A stretch of 64,000 bases of DNA, taken from Streptococcus gallinaceus. GTDB lineage: Bacteria > Bacillota > Bacilli > Lactobacillales > Streptococcaceae. A program made the position numbers and the translations under genes. The stretch spans positions 62,001-126,000 of the forward strand of contig NZ_JALJXU010000002.1 in assembly GCF_024170225.1 (NCBI RefSeq). The letters are read 5' to 3'. The notes under the pieces were generated by a model. It was not told where the DNA came from. It saw nothing but the letters and a program-made list of their open reading frames with translations, and did not search any database. Positions 50,874-60,253 of the stretch are shown in pieces (within the stretch, counting starts at the first letter, position 1; each line of letters begins with the position of its first letter).

Positions 50874-50908
50874 GGTCTCAAATGGAGGAATCTGTTTGAG
50901 GCCTTTTT
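50874..50908 (+). terminator. Attenuator (intrinsic terminator) before the ABC exporter
   Basis: ggtctcaaa (50874-50882) pairs with tttgaggcc (50895-50903) over 9 bp with one G-T pair, followed by ttttt. It lies 75 bases before the exporter start with no second promoter seen, so the genes must be reached by read-through or anti-termination. Confidence 0.85.
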
Positions 50909-50982
50909 GCGTACATTTTTGAGGTGAAGTGATGTAGTGTTTAGTAGAATTCTTTGGAAAGAATGGAAATAGGAGATGAAAA

Positions 50983-52713
50983 ATGTTTGGTTTAATTTTT
51001 AACTATGTCAAGAAACATAAGTGGATGTACCTCTTGATTGCTCTATTATTGATTGTTTACGACATGACCATGTTGGTACCGACCAAGGTCATTCAGGGAT
51101 TGGTGGACAACTTGTCCAATCAACAGTTGACTGCTCAGGTTCTCTGGTCAAATGTGGGGATATTGGTGGCAGCGACCCTGGTCAACTATCTGTCAGCCTA
51201 TATTTGGCATTACAAGCTCTTTCAAGCATCGGTCAATTTCAAATTTGACATGCAGTGGCAGGCTTTTCGAAAATTAGTATCCATGCGGACGCCTTTCTAT
51301 GAGAAATTTCGTTCAGGTGATATGATGACCCGTTTTTCAACGGATGTGGAAGGTCTGATGGAAATGGTGGGCTACGGTCTCATGATTGTCGTCTACGCAG
51401 GCGGGATGATTGCCTTTATCATTCCAACTATGTTTTTGATGTCTTGGCAGATTACCCTGGTAGCCATGATTCCGATGGCGGTACTGATGACAGGTTCCTA
51501 CTTTATCAGCCGCAAACAGGATGACTTGATAGAAGCAAGACGTGAGGCGATTTCTAACCTCAACAATGAGGTGCTTGAGGCGGTAGAAGGCATTCGTGTC
51601 ATGCGGGCTTATTCGAAAAAGGCCAGACAGGAAAATCGGTTCGCCAAGCGTACCAGTGCCTTGGTAACATCGGGTGACCAGATTACAGCCTTGCAGTCGC
51701 TTTATCAGCCTATGGGGAGTCTCTTGATTGGCATGTCCACTGTACTTGTTCTGCTTCTGGGGGCTCATTTTTTGAAAATGGGTCAAGTTAGCTTGGGGCA
51801 GGTTATCGCCCTTCAGCTCTATATGGTTTCCTTGATTGAGCCGTTCTGGATGTTGTCAGACTTTATCTTGGTCTACCAGACAGGAAAGACGTCATTTGCC
51901 AAAGTCAATGAGCTGATTACAACAGGGGACGATATGGAAGTTGACGGGGAAGTGAGTTTGGCTCCTGGTCAGGATTACCAATTTAGAAATTACGACTTTT
52001 CTTATCCCAAGGCTGAACGGCCTAGCTTGCGCGGTATCAATTGGACTTTGAAAGCTGGTCAGACGGTTGGAATTGTCGGGAAAACGGGCTCTGGGAAGAC
52101 AAGCTTGGTTCGTCAATTTTTGCGGCAATATCCACAGGGACAGGGAGAATTTTTGGTTAATGGCCTGCCGATTACATCCTATATGCGTCGTTCGGTGGAG
52201 CAGCTAATTGGCTATGTCCCTCAAGAGCACATCCTTTTCTCCAAATCTGTAGGTGAAAATATTGCTCTTGGGAAGTCGGATGCAAGTCAAGAAGAGATTT
52301 TGAAAGCTGTTGAGACGGCAGCCTTTGAAGAGGATTTGAAGCGGATGTCAGCTGGTCTTGAGACCATGATTGGTGAGCGTGGGGTGTCCATTTCCGGCGG
52401 GCAAAAGCAGAGGATTTCCATTGCACGTGCCTTCTTGTGTGACCCTGATTTGCTGATATTGGACGACTCCTTGTCTGCGGTCGATGCACGGACAGAACGT
52501 CAGATTATCCACAATATCCAAAAAGAGCGGGCAGGGAAGACCAATATCATCGTGACCCACCGTCTGTCTGCGGTCAACCATGCAGATTGGATTTTGGTGC
52601 TGGACGACGGTGCTATCGTCGAGGAAGGAACTCCTGCCGACTTGTTAGCGCAAGGTGGTTGGTATTATGAACAGTATCAGCGCCAACAAAGTGAAGAGAA
52701 AGGGGAGGAATAA
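50983..52713 (+). CDS. Heterodimeric multidrug ABC exporter, subunit 1 (degenerate-site subunit)
   Basis: 576 residues. Six membrane segments (about 1-310) are fused to one ATPase domain: Walker A GKTGSGKT, signature ISGGQKQR, Walker B LLILDDSLSAVD. The residue after Walker B is Asp instead of the catalytic Glu, the pattern of the non-catalytic half in LmrCD/TM287-288-type heterodimers. It resembles LmrC/PatA-like exporters and overlaps its partner gene by one base. In S. suis a similar pair (SatAB) exports fluoroquinolones, but identity is not shown here. Confidence 0.92.
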   Translation: MFGLIFNYVKKHKWMYLLIALLLIVYDMTMLVPTKVIQGLVDNLSNQQLTAQVLWSNVGILVAATLVNYLSAYIWHYKLFQASVNFKFDMQWQAFRKLVSMRTPFYEKFRSGDMMTRFSTDVEGLMEMVGYGLMIVVYAGGMIAFIIPTMFLMSWQITLVAMIPMAVLMTGSYFISRKQDDLIEARREAISNLNNEVLEAVEGIRVMRAYSKKARQENRFAKRTSALVTSGDQITALQSLYQPMGSLLIGMSTVLVLLLGAHFLKMGQVSLGQVIALQLYMVSLIEPFWMLSDFILVYQTGKTSFAKVNELITTGDDMEVDGEVSLAPGQDYQFRNYDFSYPKAERPSLRGINWTLKAGQTVGIVGKTGSGKTSLVRQFLRQYPQGQGEFLVNGLPITSYMRRSVEQLIGYVPQEHILFSKSVGENIALGKSDASQEEILKAVETAAFEEDLKRMSAGLETMIGERGVSISGGQKQRISIARAFLCDPDLLILDDSLSAVDARTERQIIHNIQKERAGKTNIIVTHRLSAVNHADWILVLDDGAIVEEGTPADLLAQGGWYYEQYQRQQSEEKGEE

Positions 52714-54452
52714 TGAAAATTATCGTTCCATTAGTAAAAGAAATTAAACATGTGGCCGTCCTCTTTTTCTGGGGAGTTCTGCTATTTTTACTGGCTACAT
52801 TGGCTAGTCAGGTTGCTCCCTTGCTCTTGCAGGCGGTCATTGATGGACCTTTGACAGATTTGAGTAAGCACATGGCCTTTGATGAGGCGGATTTTTTAGA
52901 GCGTTTGGCAGGCTATGTGGGCTTGATAGCACTGGGTGGGGGTCTTTCCTATCTAGCAATGCGTATCTTGATTCATTCTGCCAATAAAATCGCAGAAAAT
53001 CTGCGGAATCGTGCCTATGATGTCATGCAAAATCTACCAATTTCCTACTTTGACGATAAACCAGCGGGTAAGATTGCAACGCGGATTGTTAATGATACGG
53101 AGACCCTGCGCAATCAATTTTACAGCATGCTGGTCTATATCGGCTCCAACGTCGTCCGTGTTGTGATTACCTACGGCATCATCTTTTATATGAATGTTAG
53201 CCTTGGTTTGGTTTTGCTGCTGTTGATACCTGTTTTTTATCTGATACAGCTCATCTATGCCAAGATGACCAATGCTCCTATGAAGGATTTCTATGATGCC
53301 AGAAGCGAAGTCAATACACAAGTCAATGAAACCATGAACGGTGCCAGTCTGATTCAATTATTTGGACAAGAAGAGCATATCTTAGACGAATTTGAAGCGA
53401 CAGCTACCAAAATGAAGAATGCAGATAATCGGATTATCTGGGCCCAGTCCATTGCCTCTTGGCCCTTGACTGAATTCATTAAAAATATGGTGGTAGCAGC
53501 TATTTTGACTCTGATCGGGATGCAGTTCTTATCAGGACATGCAGCTATCACAGCAGGCCGTCTCTTTATCTATCTTAATTATGTCATCGAGTTATTTGAC
53601 CTCATGGGTATGCTAGTTCGCCAACTTCCAAATATCCAACGTTCTATGGAGACGGGGCAACGTGTCTTGAACCTGCTAGATGCCGAAACAGAAATAGATG
53701 CGGCAGAAGAGTTAGTTGTAAAAGATGGGCGCGTGCGGTTCGAAGCAGTCCAATTTGCCTACGAGGAAGGTAAGCCTGTCTTACAGGACATTAACCTTGA
53801 AGTGGAAAAGGGGCAAACCATTGCCTTGGTGGGACACACTGGTTCGGGGAAATCATCCATTATGAACCTCCTCTATCGCTTTTATGACCCGCAATCTGGT
53901 CGTATTTTGATTGATGATCAGGATATCAGCCAGTTTTCACGCGAAAGTCTCCGTTCTTACATGGGGATTGTCCTCCAAGACCCCTATTTGTTCACAGGGA
54001 CGATTACGACAAATGTAGCTATGGACAAAACGGATGCCAAGGATGAGGACATTCTTGCAGCCTTGGAACAAGTGGGAGCGGGAGATTTGCTTAGCCGCTT
54101 GAGCAAGGGCATTCATGAACCTGTCGTAGAAAAAGGTGCTTCCTTTTCAAGTGGGGAGCGTCAGTTAATTGCCTTTGCGCGGACCCTCTTTTCTAATCCC
54201 AAGATTTTGATTTTGGATGAGGCAACCTCGCATATTGATACCGAGACAGAGGACATTATCCAGCGGGCTATGGAAGTGGTCAAGGCTGGACGGACGACCT
54301 TTATCATCGCCCACCGCTTGTCGACTATTCAAAATGCGAATCAGATTTTGGTACTGGACGCAGGACAGATTGTCGAGAGAGGCAATCATGAAGAACTGCT
54401 GGCTCTTGGCGGTATTTACGCTCACATGCACAAGATTCAGCAGAAAGTATAA
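52713..54452 (+). CDS. Heterodimeric multidrug ABC exporter, subunit 2 (catalytic subunit)
   Basis: 579 residues. Membrane domain (about 1-320) plus ATPase domain with Walker A GHTGSGKS, signature FSSGERQLIAF (one position away from canonical LSGGQ) and Walker B ILILDEATSHID with the normal catalytic Glu. The altered signature here and the Asp in subunit 1 make one composite ATP site degenerate and one active. The start overlaps the stop of subunit 1 (TAATG). Confidence 0.92.
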   Translation: MKIIVPLVKEIKHVAVLFFWGVLLFLLATLASQVAPLLLQAVIDGPLTDLSKHMAFDEADFLERLAGYVGLIALGGGLSYLAMRILIHSANKIAENLRNRAYDVMQNLPISYFDDKPAGKIATRIVNDTETLRNQFYSMLVYIGSNVVRVVITYGIIFYMNVSLGLVLLLLIPVFYLIQLIYAKMTNAPMKDFYDARSEVNTQVNETMNGASLIQLFGQEEHILDEFEATATKMKNADNRIIWAQSIASWPLTEFIKNMVVAAILTLIGMQFLSGHAAITAGRLFIYLNYVIELFDLMGMLVRQLPNIQRSMETGQRVLNLLDAETEIDAAEELVVKDGRVRFEAVQFAYEEGKPVLQDINLEVEKGQTIALVGHTGSGKSSIMNLLYRFYDPQSGRILIDDQDISQFSRESLRSYMGIVLQDPYLFTGTITTNVAMDKTDAKDEDILAALEQVGAGDLLSRLSKGIHEPVVEKGASFSSGERQLIAFARTLFSNPKILILDEATSHIDTETEDIIQRAMEVVKAGRTTFIIAHRLSTIQNANQILVLDAGQIVERGNHEELLALGGIYAHMHKIQQKV

Positions 54453-54471
54453 TTAGAAAGTATAAGAAAAA

Positions 54472-55221
54472 ATGACAGATTATCAGAAAATCAACCAAGA
54501 AACTATTGATCGTTGGGTCGAGGAAGGCTGGGAATGGGGCATTCCTATTTCACATGAAGATTATGTCCGAGCTCAAGAAGGCAAGTGGGAGATGCTCTTG
54601 ACGCCAACCGTTCCTGTTCCCCACGATTGGTTTGGAGACTTGGCAGGCAAAAAAGTGCTGGGACTAGCTTCTGGCGGTGGTCAGCAAATGCCCATTTTTG
54701 CAGCATTGGGAGCAGATTGTGTAGTTTTGGATTATTCAGGCCAGCAAATCGCGTCCGAAATCATGGTGGCAGAACGTGAAGGCTACACCATTGAGACCAT
54801 TCAAGGCGATATGACCAAGCGACTTCCTATTGAGGATGAGACTTTTGACTTGATTTTTCATCCGGTTTCCAACTGCTATATTAAGGATGTGGAATTTGTC
54901 TTTGCCGAGGCCTATCGTGTCTTGAAAAAAGGCGGCATTTTCCTAGCGGGACTTGGAAATGAAATCAACTATATCGTGGACGAGGCAGAGGAGAAAATCG
55001 TTTGGAAGATGCCATTTGATCCAACAACAGATGAAAAAGCGCGTGCTTTTATGGAAGCAGAAGATTGCGGTATGCAGTTTTCCCACACGATTGAAGAGCA
55101 AATCGGTGGTCAATTAAAAGCAGGCTTTACCCTCAAGGACCTCTACGAAGACACCAATGGAACAGGTCGGCTCCACGACCTCAATATCAAGACCTTCTTA
55201 GCAACAAAAGCGGTTAAATAA
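54472..55221 (+). CDS. Class I SAM-dependent methyltransferase
   Basis: 249 residues. SAM motif I is KVLGLASGGGQQMPIFAALG with the acidic motif II in VVLDYSGQQIA; motif III region DLIFHPVSNCYIKD and AYRVLKKGGIFLAG follow. Target unknown. It starts 19 bases after the exporter genes, so it may share their transcript. Confidence 0.87.
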   Translation: MTDYQKINQETIDRWVEEGWEWGIPISHEDYVRAQEGKWEMLLTPTVPVPHDWFGDLAGKKVLGLASGGGQQMPIFAALGADCVVLDYSGQQIASEIMVAEREGYTIETIQGDMTKRLPIEDETFDLIFHPVSNCYIKDVEFVFAEAYRVLKKGGIFLAGLGNEINYIVDEAEEKIVWKMPFDPTTDEKARAFMEAEDCGMQFSHTIEEQIGGQLKAGFTLKDLYEDTNGTGRLHDLNIKTFLATKAVK

Positions 55222-55229
55222 GGAGTTTT

Positions 55230-56186
55230 ATGCCAGAATATTATTTTGCTCTGAAGGGAGACAATCCCCAGCAAGCACGAATTATTTCAGAAAATAGGAT
55301 GAACTATATCTTAGGCTTTGCGGATGGTCATGTGGAAGATGTTTCAAAAAAACAAGGCCAGAAAAACTTGTTTGTGGGGGATATTGTTGCCTTATCTACC
55401 GAAGGGAATCATGAGCGATTACATGTGGTCGAGCGGAAAAATAAGATTCAAAAAGCCAATAATACAACGGCAAAGAGTTATCATTTTTCAGATCAAGATC
55501 AGGTGCTAGCGACCAATATTGACCAGGTGTTCATTCTGATATCGCTGGACCAAAATTTTTCTATTTCAAAGTTAGAACGTTACGTGCTGGTCTTTTCTCA
55601 GCAGGAAGTCAACTTGACCATTGTCTTGAGTAAGAAGGATCTGTGTCCTGACTATGCGACTGTCATGGAGGAAATCCAGCAACTCTACTCCAATATTACT
55701 CTAGTGGCCATTAGCAGTGAGGATCAAGACTCTATTGATACGCTAAAAGGAAATTTAGTAGCGGGTGGGATTGGTCTTTTCATCGGGACGTCTGGAGCAG
55801 GCAAGTCCACCTTGGTCAATCTCTTACAGGAAGAATTCTCTGCCAAAGTCAATGCCGTGAAGCGACAGGATGGGAAAGGCAAGCACACGACGACTAGCAG
55901 CACCTTTGTCTACTGTCCAGACTTAGATTACTATGTGGTGGACACACCGGGATTCAAGGGAATTGACAGCCATTATGCTATGGACACCAAGTCCTTGTTT
56001 GCAGTCATTGATGACTTGGCTGCAGCTTGTAAATTTAGCAATTGCCAGCACAGGACAGAGCCCAAGTGTGCGGTCAAAGCCGCTCTTGAAAATGGGACTC
56101 TTAATCCAACTATTTTAGAACGCTATCACTATAACTTGGACAAGATGGAACTCTTATCCCAACGAAGAGAAAGCTGGCGCTTGTGA
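55230..56186 (+). CDS. RsgA-like ribosome-associated GTPase (second RsgA type)
   Basis: 318 residues. Circularly permuted GTPase: an N-terminal OB-fold (to about residue 95), then the G4 motif LSKKDL, G1 GTSGAGKST, G3 DTPGFKG and a C-terminal zinc motif CKFSNCQHRTEPKC. RsgA helps mature the 30S subunit. Its position next to a methyltransferase and its divergence from the usual RsgA suggest a paralogue; the standard copy is not in this window. Confidence 0.88.
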   Translation: MPEYYFALKGDNPQQARIISENRMNYILGFADGHVEDVSKKQGQKNLFVGDIVALSTEGNHERLHVVERKNKIQKANNTTAKSYHFSDQDQVLATNIDQVFILISLDQNFSISKLERYVLVFSQQEVNLTIVLSKKDLCPDYATVMEEIQQLYSNITLVAISSEDQDSIDTLKGNLVAGGIGLFIGTSGAGKSTLVNLLQEEFSAKVNAVKRQDGKGKHTTTSSTFVYCPDLDYYVVDTPGFKGIDSHYAMDTKSLFAVIDDLAAACKFSNCQHRTEPKCAVKAALENGTLNPTILERYHYNLDKMELLSQRRESWRL

Positions 56187-56242
56187 GTTGGTTCAATGGT
56201 AAGTGGGGAAACTATGAATATGCTATAATGCTTAGTAATAAA

Positions 56243-56268
56243 TGGGGACTGCCTGGCAGCCCCTTTTT
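56243..56268 (+). terminator. Strong terminator after the RsgA-like gene
   Basis: gggg-a-ctgc / gcag-cccc stem around a 3-base loop, then tttttt. An extended -10 (TGCTATAAT, 56221-56229) lies only about 15 bases upstream. Confidence 0.9.
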
Positions 56269-56291
56269 TCTTTCGGCATTGGTTGGCTTTG

Positions 56292-56300
56292 TGGTATAAT
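56292..56300 (+). promoter_or_regulatory. Extended -10 promoter of ybeY
   Basis: TGGTATAAT, 26 bases before the ybeY start. Confidence 0.65.
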
Positions 56301-56326
56301 GGAAAAAAGACAGAAAAGAGAAAAAC

Positions 56327-56824
56327 ATGTATATTGAAATGGTGGATGAGACGGGGCAAGTATCGTCTCAAATGCAGGAACAAATTACGGAGTTGCTGAA
56401 TTTTGCAGCTAGCAATATTGGTAAGGAAAATAAGGAAATGGCTGTCACTTTTGTGAATAATGCACGGGTGCACGAAGTCAATTTGGAATACCGTGGGATT
56501 GACCGCCCAACAGATGTGGTGAGTTTGGAGTATAAGCCAGAGCAGGAAATCCTCTTTGATGAGGAAGATTTGGCTGAAAATCCTGAACTGGCTGAGATGA
56601 TGGACGAGTTCGATAGCTATATCGGTGAGCTCTACATTTCCATTGATAAGGCGCGTGAGCAAGCGGAAGACTACGGTCATTCTTATGAACGGGAAATGGG
56701 ATTTTTAGCGGTACACGGTTTCTTGCATATCAACGGGTATGATCATTACACACCAGAAGAAGAAGCAGAAATGTTTGGACTACAGGAAGAGATTTTGACT
56801 GCTTATGGACTTACACGAGAATAA
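56327..56824 (+). CDS. ybeY: Endoribonuclease YbeY
   Basis: 165 residues. The zinc motif [11 protein letters not shown] near residue 130 is the family signature; [11 protein letters not shown] in the middle is also conserved. YbeY matures ribosomal RNA ends and controls ribosome quality. dgkA starts within its last codons. Confidence 0.95.
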   Translation: MYIEMVDETGQVSSQMQEQITELLNFAASNIGKENKEMAVTFVNNARVHEVNLEYRGIDRPTDVVSLEYKPEQEILFDEEDLAENPELAEMMDEFDSYIGELYISIDKAREQAEDYGHSYEREMGFLAVHGFLHINGYDHYTPEEEAEMFGLQEEILTAYGLTRE

Positions 56825-57206
56825 CTCACAAAAAAAGTGGAAAAACCGTGATTTAGTAGCCAGTATGGAATTTGCCATCACTGGTCTGTTTACGGCTTTT
56901 AAGGAAGAGCGCAACATGCGCAAGCATACGGTGTCAGCCATCTTGGTCTTGATAGCAGGATTGATTTTTCGTGTGTCGGTGACCGAGTGGCTCTTCTTGC
57001 TCTTGAGCATTAGTCTGGTTATCGCTTTTGAGATTGTCAATTCGGCTATTGAAAATGTGGTGGACCTGGCTAGCGGTTATCACTTTTCCATGCTTGCAAA
57101 AAATGCCAAGGATATGGCAGCTGGGGCGGTTTTATTCGTCTCGGGCTTTGCCTTGCTGACAGGGCTAATTATTTTTGTTCCAAAAATTTGGAATTTACTA
57201 TTTTAA
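56805..57206 (+). CDS. dgkA: Undecaprenol/diacylglycerol kinase
   Basis: 133 residues, three membrane helices. The [30 protein letters not shown]-terminal block (first part [15 protein letters not shown]) and [14 protein letters not shown] are diagnostic; the two Glu in that motif are catalytic. In Gram-positives it recycles undecaprenol. The 5' end overlaps ybeY by 20 bases, and era follows after 9 bases. Confidence 0.94.
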   Translation: MDLHENNSQKKWKNRDLVASMEFAITGLFTAFKEERNMRKHTVSAILVLIAGLIFRVSVTEWLFLLLSISLVIAFEIVNSAIENVVDLASGYHFSMLAKNAKDMAAGAVLFVSGFALLTGLIIFVPKIWNLLF

Positions 57207-57215
57207 GGAGAAACT

Positions 57216-58115
57216 ATGACATTTAAATCAGGATTTGTGGCGATTTTAGGTCGTCCAAATGTTGGAAAATCAACCTTTTTGAATCATGTAATGGGTCAAA
57301 AAATTGCCATCATGAGCGATAAGGCGCAGACAACTCGTAATAAAATCATGGGGATTTACACAACGGATACCGAGCAGATTGTCTTTATCGATACGCCGGG
57401 GATTCATAAGCCTAAGACAGCGCTTGGGGATTTCATGGTGGAATCCGCTTATTCGACCTTGCGCGAGGTGGAGACCGTTCTCTTCATGGTACCGGCTGAT
57501 GAAAAACGTGGCAAAGGGGACGATATGATTATCGAGCGTCTCAAAGCTGCAAATATCCCAGTTATCTTGGTGATCAATAAAATTGACAAGGTGCATCCAG
57601 ACCAGCTCTTGGAGCAGATTGACGACTTCCGTAGCCAGATGGATTTCAAAGAAGTGGTGCCTATTTCAGCCCTTCAAGGCAATAATGTCGAAACCCTTCT
57701 TTCGCTTTTGAAGGAAAATTTGGAAGAAGGCTTTCAGTACTTCCCGGAAGACCAAATCACCGACCATCCAGAACGCTTCCTTGTATCGGAGATGATTCGT
57801 GAGAAAGTTTTGCACCTGACGCAGCAAGAAGTGCCTCACTCTGTAGCTGTAGTGATTGAGTCCATGAAACGCGATCCAGAGACGGATAAGGTGCATATTC
57901 GTGCGACCATCATGGTAGAACGTGATAGCCAAAAAGGCATTATTATCGGGAAACAAGGCGCGATGCTCAAGAAGATCGGTAAAATGGCCCGTCGCGATAT
58001 TGAACTCATGCTGGGGGACAAGGTTTACCTCGAAACTTGGGTCAAGGTCAAGAAAAACTGGCGTGATAAAAAGTTGGACCTAGCTGACTTTGGCTATAAT
58101 GAGAAAGAGTATTAG
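57216..58115 (+). CDS. era: GTPase Era
   Basis: 299 residues. G1 GRPNVGKST (residues 12-20), G3 DTPGIHKP, G4 NKIDK, then a C-terminal KH domain with [15 protein letters not shown]. Era binds the 3' end of 16S rRNA in 30S maturation. Third gene of ybeY-dgkA-era. Confidence 0.97.
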   Translation: MTFKSGFVAILGRPNVGKSTFLNHVMGQKIAIMSDKAQTTRNKIMGIYTTDTEQIVFIDTPGIHKPKTALGDFMVESAYSTLREVETVLFMVPADEKRGKGDDMIIERLKAANIPVILVINKIDKVHPDQLLEQIDDFRSQMDFKEVVPISALQGNNVETLLSLLKENLEEGFQYFPEDQITDHPERFLVSEMIREKVLHLTQQEVPHSVAVVIESMKRDPETDKVHIRATIMVERDSQKGIIIGKQGAMLKKIGKMARRDIELMLGDKVYLETWVKVKKNWRDKKLDLADFGYNEKEY

Positions 58116-58132
58116 AGAACAAGGTAAAACAA

Positions 58133-58609
58133 ATGAACCAAGACTATATTTCCTACATCCGATCAAAAGTTGGTCATGATAAGATTATGCTCAACTTTGT
58201 GGGAGGTATTCTGACGGATGAGGCTGGGCGCGTGCTCTTGCAACTTCGTGGTGATATGCATACTTGGGGGCTACCAGGTGGCGCCATGGAGCTTGGAGAA
58301 AGTTCGGTTGATACCTGTAAGCGGGAATTTTTGGAAGAAACGGGGATTACCGTAGAGCCAGTCCGCTTGCTGAATATTTATAGCAATACGGAAACCCACT
58401 ATCCAAATGGAGACAAAACGCAGTCTATCGTCATCCTCTATGAGGTCAAGGCTTTGTCGGATGCGACAAAATTGGACTTTACGGACTCGGAAACCTTGGC
58501 ACTCCGCTTTTTCTCAAGAGAAGAGATTGCTGGGATGACAGATCTGTTTGAAAAACACCGTGTCATGCTGGAAGAATTCTTTTCTGGTCATTTTGAAATG
58601 GGTCGATAA
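58133..58609 (+). CDS. NUDIX hydrolase
   Basis: 158 residues. Nudix box GGAMELGESSVDTCKREFLE followed by ETG matches GX5EX7REUXEEXGU. Substrate unknown; it follows era by 17 bases. Confidence 0.9.
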   Translation: MNQDYISYIRSKVGHDKIMLNFVGGILTDEAGRVLLQLRGDMHTWGLPGGAMELGESSVDTCKREFLEETGITVEPVRLLNIYSNTETHYPNGDKTQSIVILYEVKALSDATKLDFTDSETLALRFFSREEIAGMTDLFEKHRVMLEEFFSGHFEMGR

Positions 58610-58639
58610 GTTGAGCTTTGCTCAGCTTATTTATTTTTC

Positions 58640-58668
58640 TTGACAGGTAGAAATTATTGTTTTATAAT
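58640..58668 (+). promoter_or_regulatory. Consensus promoter of the DUF2975-HTH pair
   Basis: TTGACA, 17-base spacer, TATAAT: an exact consensus match. Confidence 0.92.
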
Positions 58669-58701
58669 AATTTAAAACAAACAATTATTGTAAAACAATA
58701 A
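58654..58701. promoter_or_regulatory. Operator array of TTATTGTTTTA-type inverted repeats
   Basis: ttattgtttta (58654-58664) is repeated in exact inverse as taaaacaataa (58691-58701), with related half-sites taaaacaa and ttattgtaaaa between them. The array covers the -10 box and the start site, so it is a likely autorepression site for the HTH protein at 59205. Confidence 0.65.
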
Positions 58702-58713
58702 AGTAGGATTGTC

Positions 58714-59205
58714 ATGAACAGTCAAAATAGTAAATTTATCGTAACTTTCTTGTTCAGAATGCTGCAGTTTATCTTGTTGATGTGGTTTCTAGTTAGAGGA
58801 GGTATCGGCATAGTTATGTTGATTTTAGACTGGAAGCAGTCTTATGAGCCTGTTCAAGTCTTATTTACCCTACTTTTTCAACTATTTTGGGTGGGGTTGT
58901 TGCCAATTCTTTTGTTGAATGCTGTCCGTAAATTTGTACTAAATTTAATAGAAAATCGTCTGTTCACAGAAGAGACTTATCAGCTGAGTAAATAGATTTT
59001 TGTGCTAAATCTTGTCCTTATCTTTTGCAGTGTGGTAGATGATGTTTTTATCAGCCTGAAATCATTTAGCGGTTTTGAGTAAGTCTTTTTGAACTATATT
59101 TTTCCATACTTTGACAATGACATATTGTTATTGGTGTTTGTCAGTCTGATGATTATTGTGAAAAATGGACTTCAATTAAAAGAAGAGATGGATGGATTTA
59201 TCTGA
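58714..59205 (+). pseudogene. DUF2975-like membrane protein with two in-frame stops
   Basis: The frame from ATG 58714 is interrupted by TAG (58993-58995) and TAA (59080-59082) but otherwise stays open to TGA 59203-59205, 163 codons. All three pieces are hydrophobic and fit one four-helix membrane protein (LFRMLQFILLMWFLV, FVLNLVLIFCSVVDDVFIS, DILLLVFVSLMIIVKNG). The final TGA overlaps the HTH start as TGATG, which shows the original frame ran through. DUF2975 proteins are commonly paired with YozG-like HTH regulators. As it stands only the first 93 residues would be made. Confidence 0.82.
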
Positions 59206-59417
59206 TGGGGGAGATTAGAGTACATCTGGATAAAGTGTTGGCCGAGCGGGGTATTAGTTCCAAAGAACTAGCTCAGCTAATCGGGATTACACAGGCAAAT
59301 TTATCCATATTAAAAACCGGCAAGGCAAGAGGGATTCGATTTGCAACCTTATTAGCCATTTGTGAGGCTTTGGATTGTCAGCCGGGAGATATTTTAAGCT
59401 ATTCGAAAGAGGATTAG
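59205..59417 (+). CDS. YozG-like HTH transcriptional regulator
   Basis: 70 residues, a single Cro/CI-type helix-turn-helix: [24 protein letters not shown] and [20 protein letters not shown]. The ATG overlaps the stop of the decayed DUF2975 gene. It has no strong ribosome site of its own (gggggag lies inside the gene start), so loss of upstream translation may have lowered its expression. Confidence 0.9.
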   Translation: MGEIRVHLDKVLAERGISSKELAQLIGITQANLSILKTGKARGIRFATLLAICEALDCQPGDILSYSKED

Positions 59418-59428
59418 AAAGGAATACT

Positions 59429-60253
59429 ATGCCAGAATTGCCAGAAGTGGAGACGGTGCGTCGAGGTTTGGAGCGCTTGGTTCTTGGAAAAGAGTTGAGA
59501 ACTGTCGAAGTACGAGTTCCAAAAATGATTCGCAGTGGTGTTGAAGATTTCGTCACCTATCTCCCTGGTCAAAAATTCGTGTCAGTTGGTCGTCGAGGGA
59601 AATACTTGCTCATCTACCTGACAGATTTTGTCCTGATTTCCCACTTGCGGATGGAAGGCAAGTACCTGCTCTTTCCAGATCAAGTACCTGAAAACAAGCA
59701 CTTTCATGTCTTTTTCAAGCTAACTGATGGTTCAACTTTGGTCTACCAAGATGTGCGTAAGTTTGGTACCATGGAATTGGTAGACAGTGAGGCTGTGGAA
59801 GCCTATTTCCAGTCTAAAAAGATTGGCCCAGAGCCGATAGAGGCGGATTTTCAGCTCTGCCATTTCCAAGAAAAGTTATCCAAGTCTGCAAAAACCATCA
59901 AAAATCATCTTTTGGATCAGACTTTGGTCGCAGGTCTGGGCAATATCTATGTGGATGAGGTGTTGTGGGCTGCGCAAATCCATCCTAGTCGGTCATCTTC
60001 TAGTCTAACCGATGAAGAAAGCGCGCGGATTCGTGAGGAGATTATCCGCATTCTGCAGCTGGCGGTGGAAAAAGGTGGCTCGACTATTCGGACCTACCGC
60101 AATGCCTTGGGCGAAGACGGTACCATGCAGGAATATTTGCAGGTTTATGGGAAAACTGGCCAGAAGTGCCCACGCTGCCAGACGACCATTGAAAAAATAC
60201 AACTAGGTGGACGGGGGACACATTTTTGTTCGAAGTGTCAGGTGAAAAAATGA
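59429..60253 (+). CDS. mutM: Formamidopyrimidine-DNA glycosylase
   Basis: 274 residues from the ATG at 59429, which yields the mature catalytic Pro-Glu N-terminus [13 protein letters not shown]. The enzyme removes 8-oxoguanine and similar lesions. The H2TH domain contains [15 protein letters not shown], and the C-terminal zinc finger is [20 protein letters not shown] followed by CSKC. The end overlaps coaE by 4 bases. Confidence 0.96.
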   Translation: MPELPEVETVRRGLERLVLGKELRTVEVRVPKMIRSGVEDFVTYLPGQKFVSVGRRGKYLLIYLTDFVLISHLRMEGKYLLFPDQVPENKHFHVFFKLTDGSTLVYQDVRKFGTMELVDSEAVEAYFQSKKIGPEPIEADFQLCHFQEKLSKSAKTIKNHLLDQTLVAGLGNIYVDEVLWAAQIHPSRSSSSLTDEESARIREEIIRILQLAVEKGGSTIRTYRNALGEDGTMQEYLQVYGKTGQKCPRCQTTIEKIQLGGRGTHFCSKCQVKK

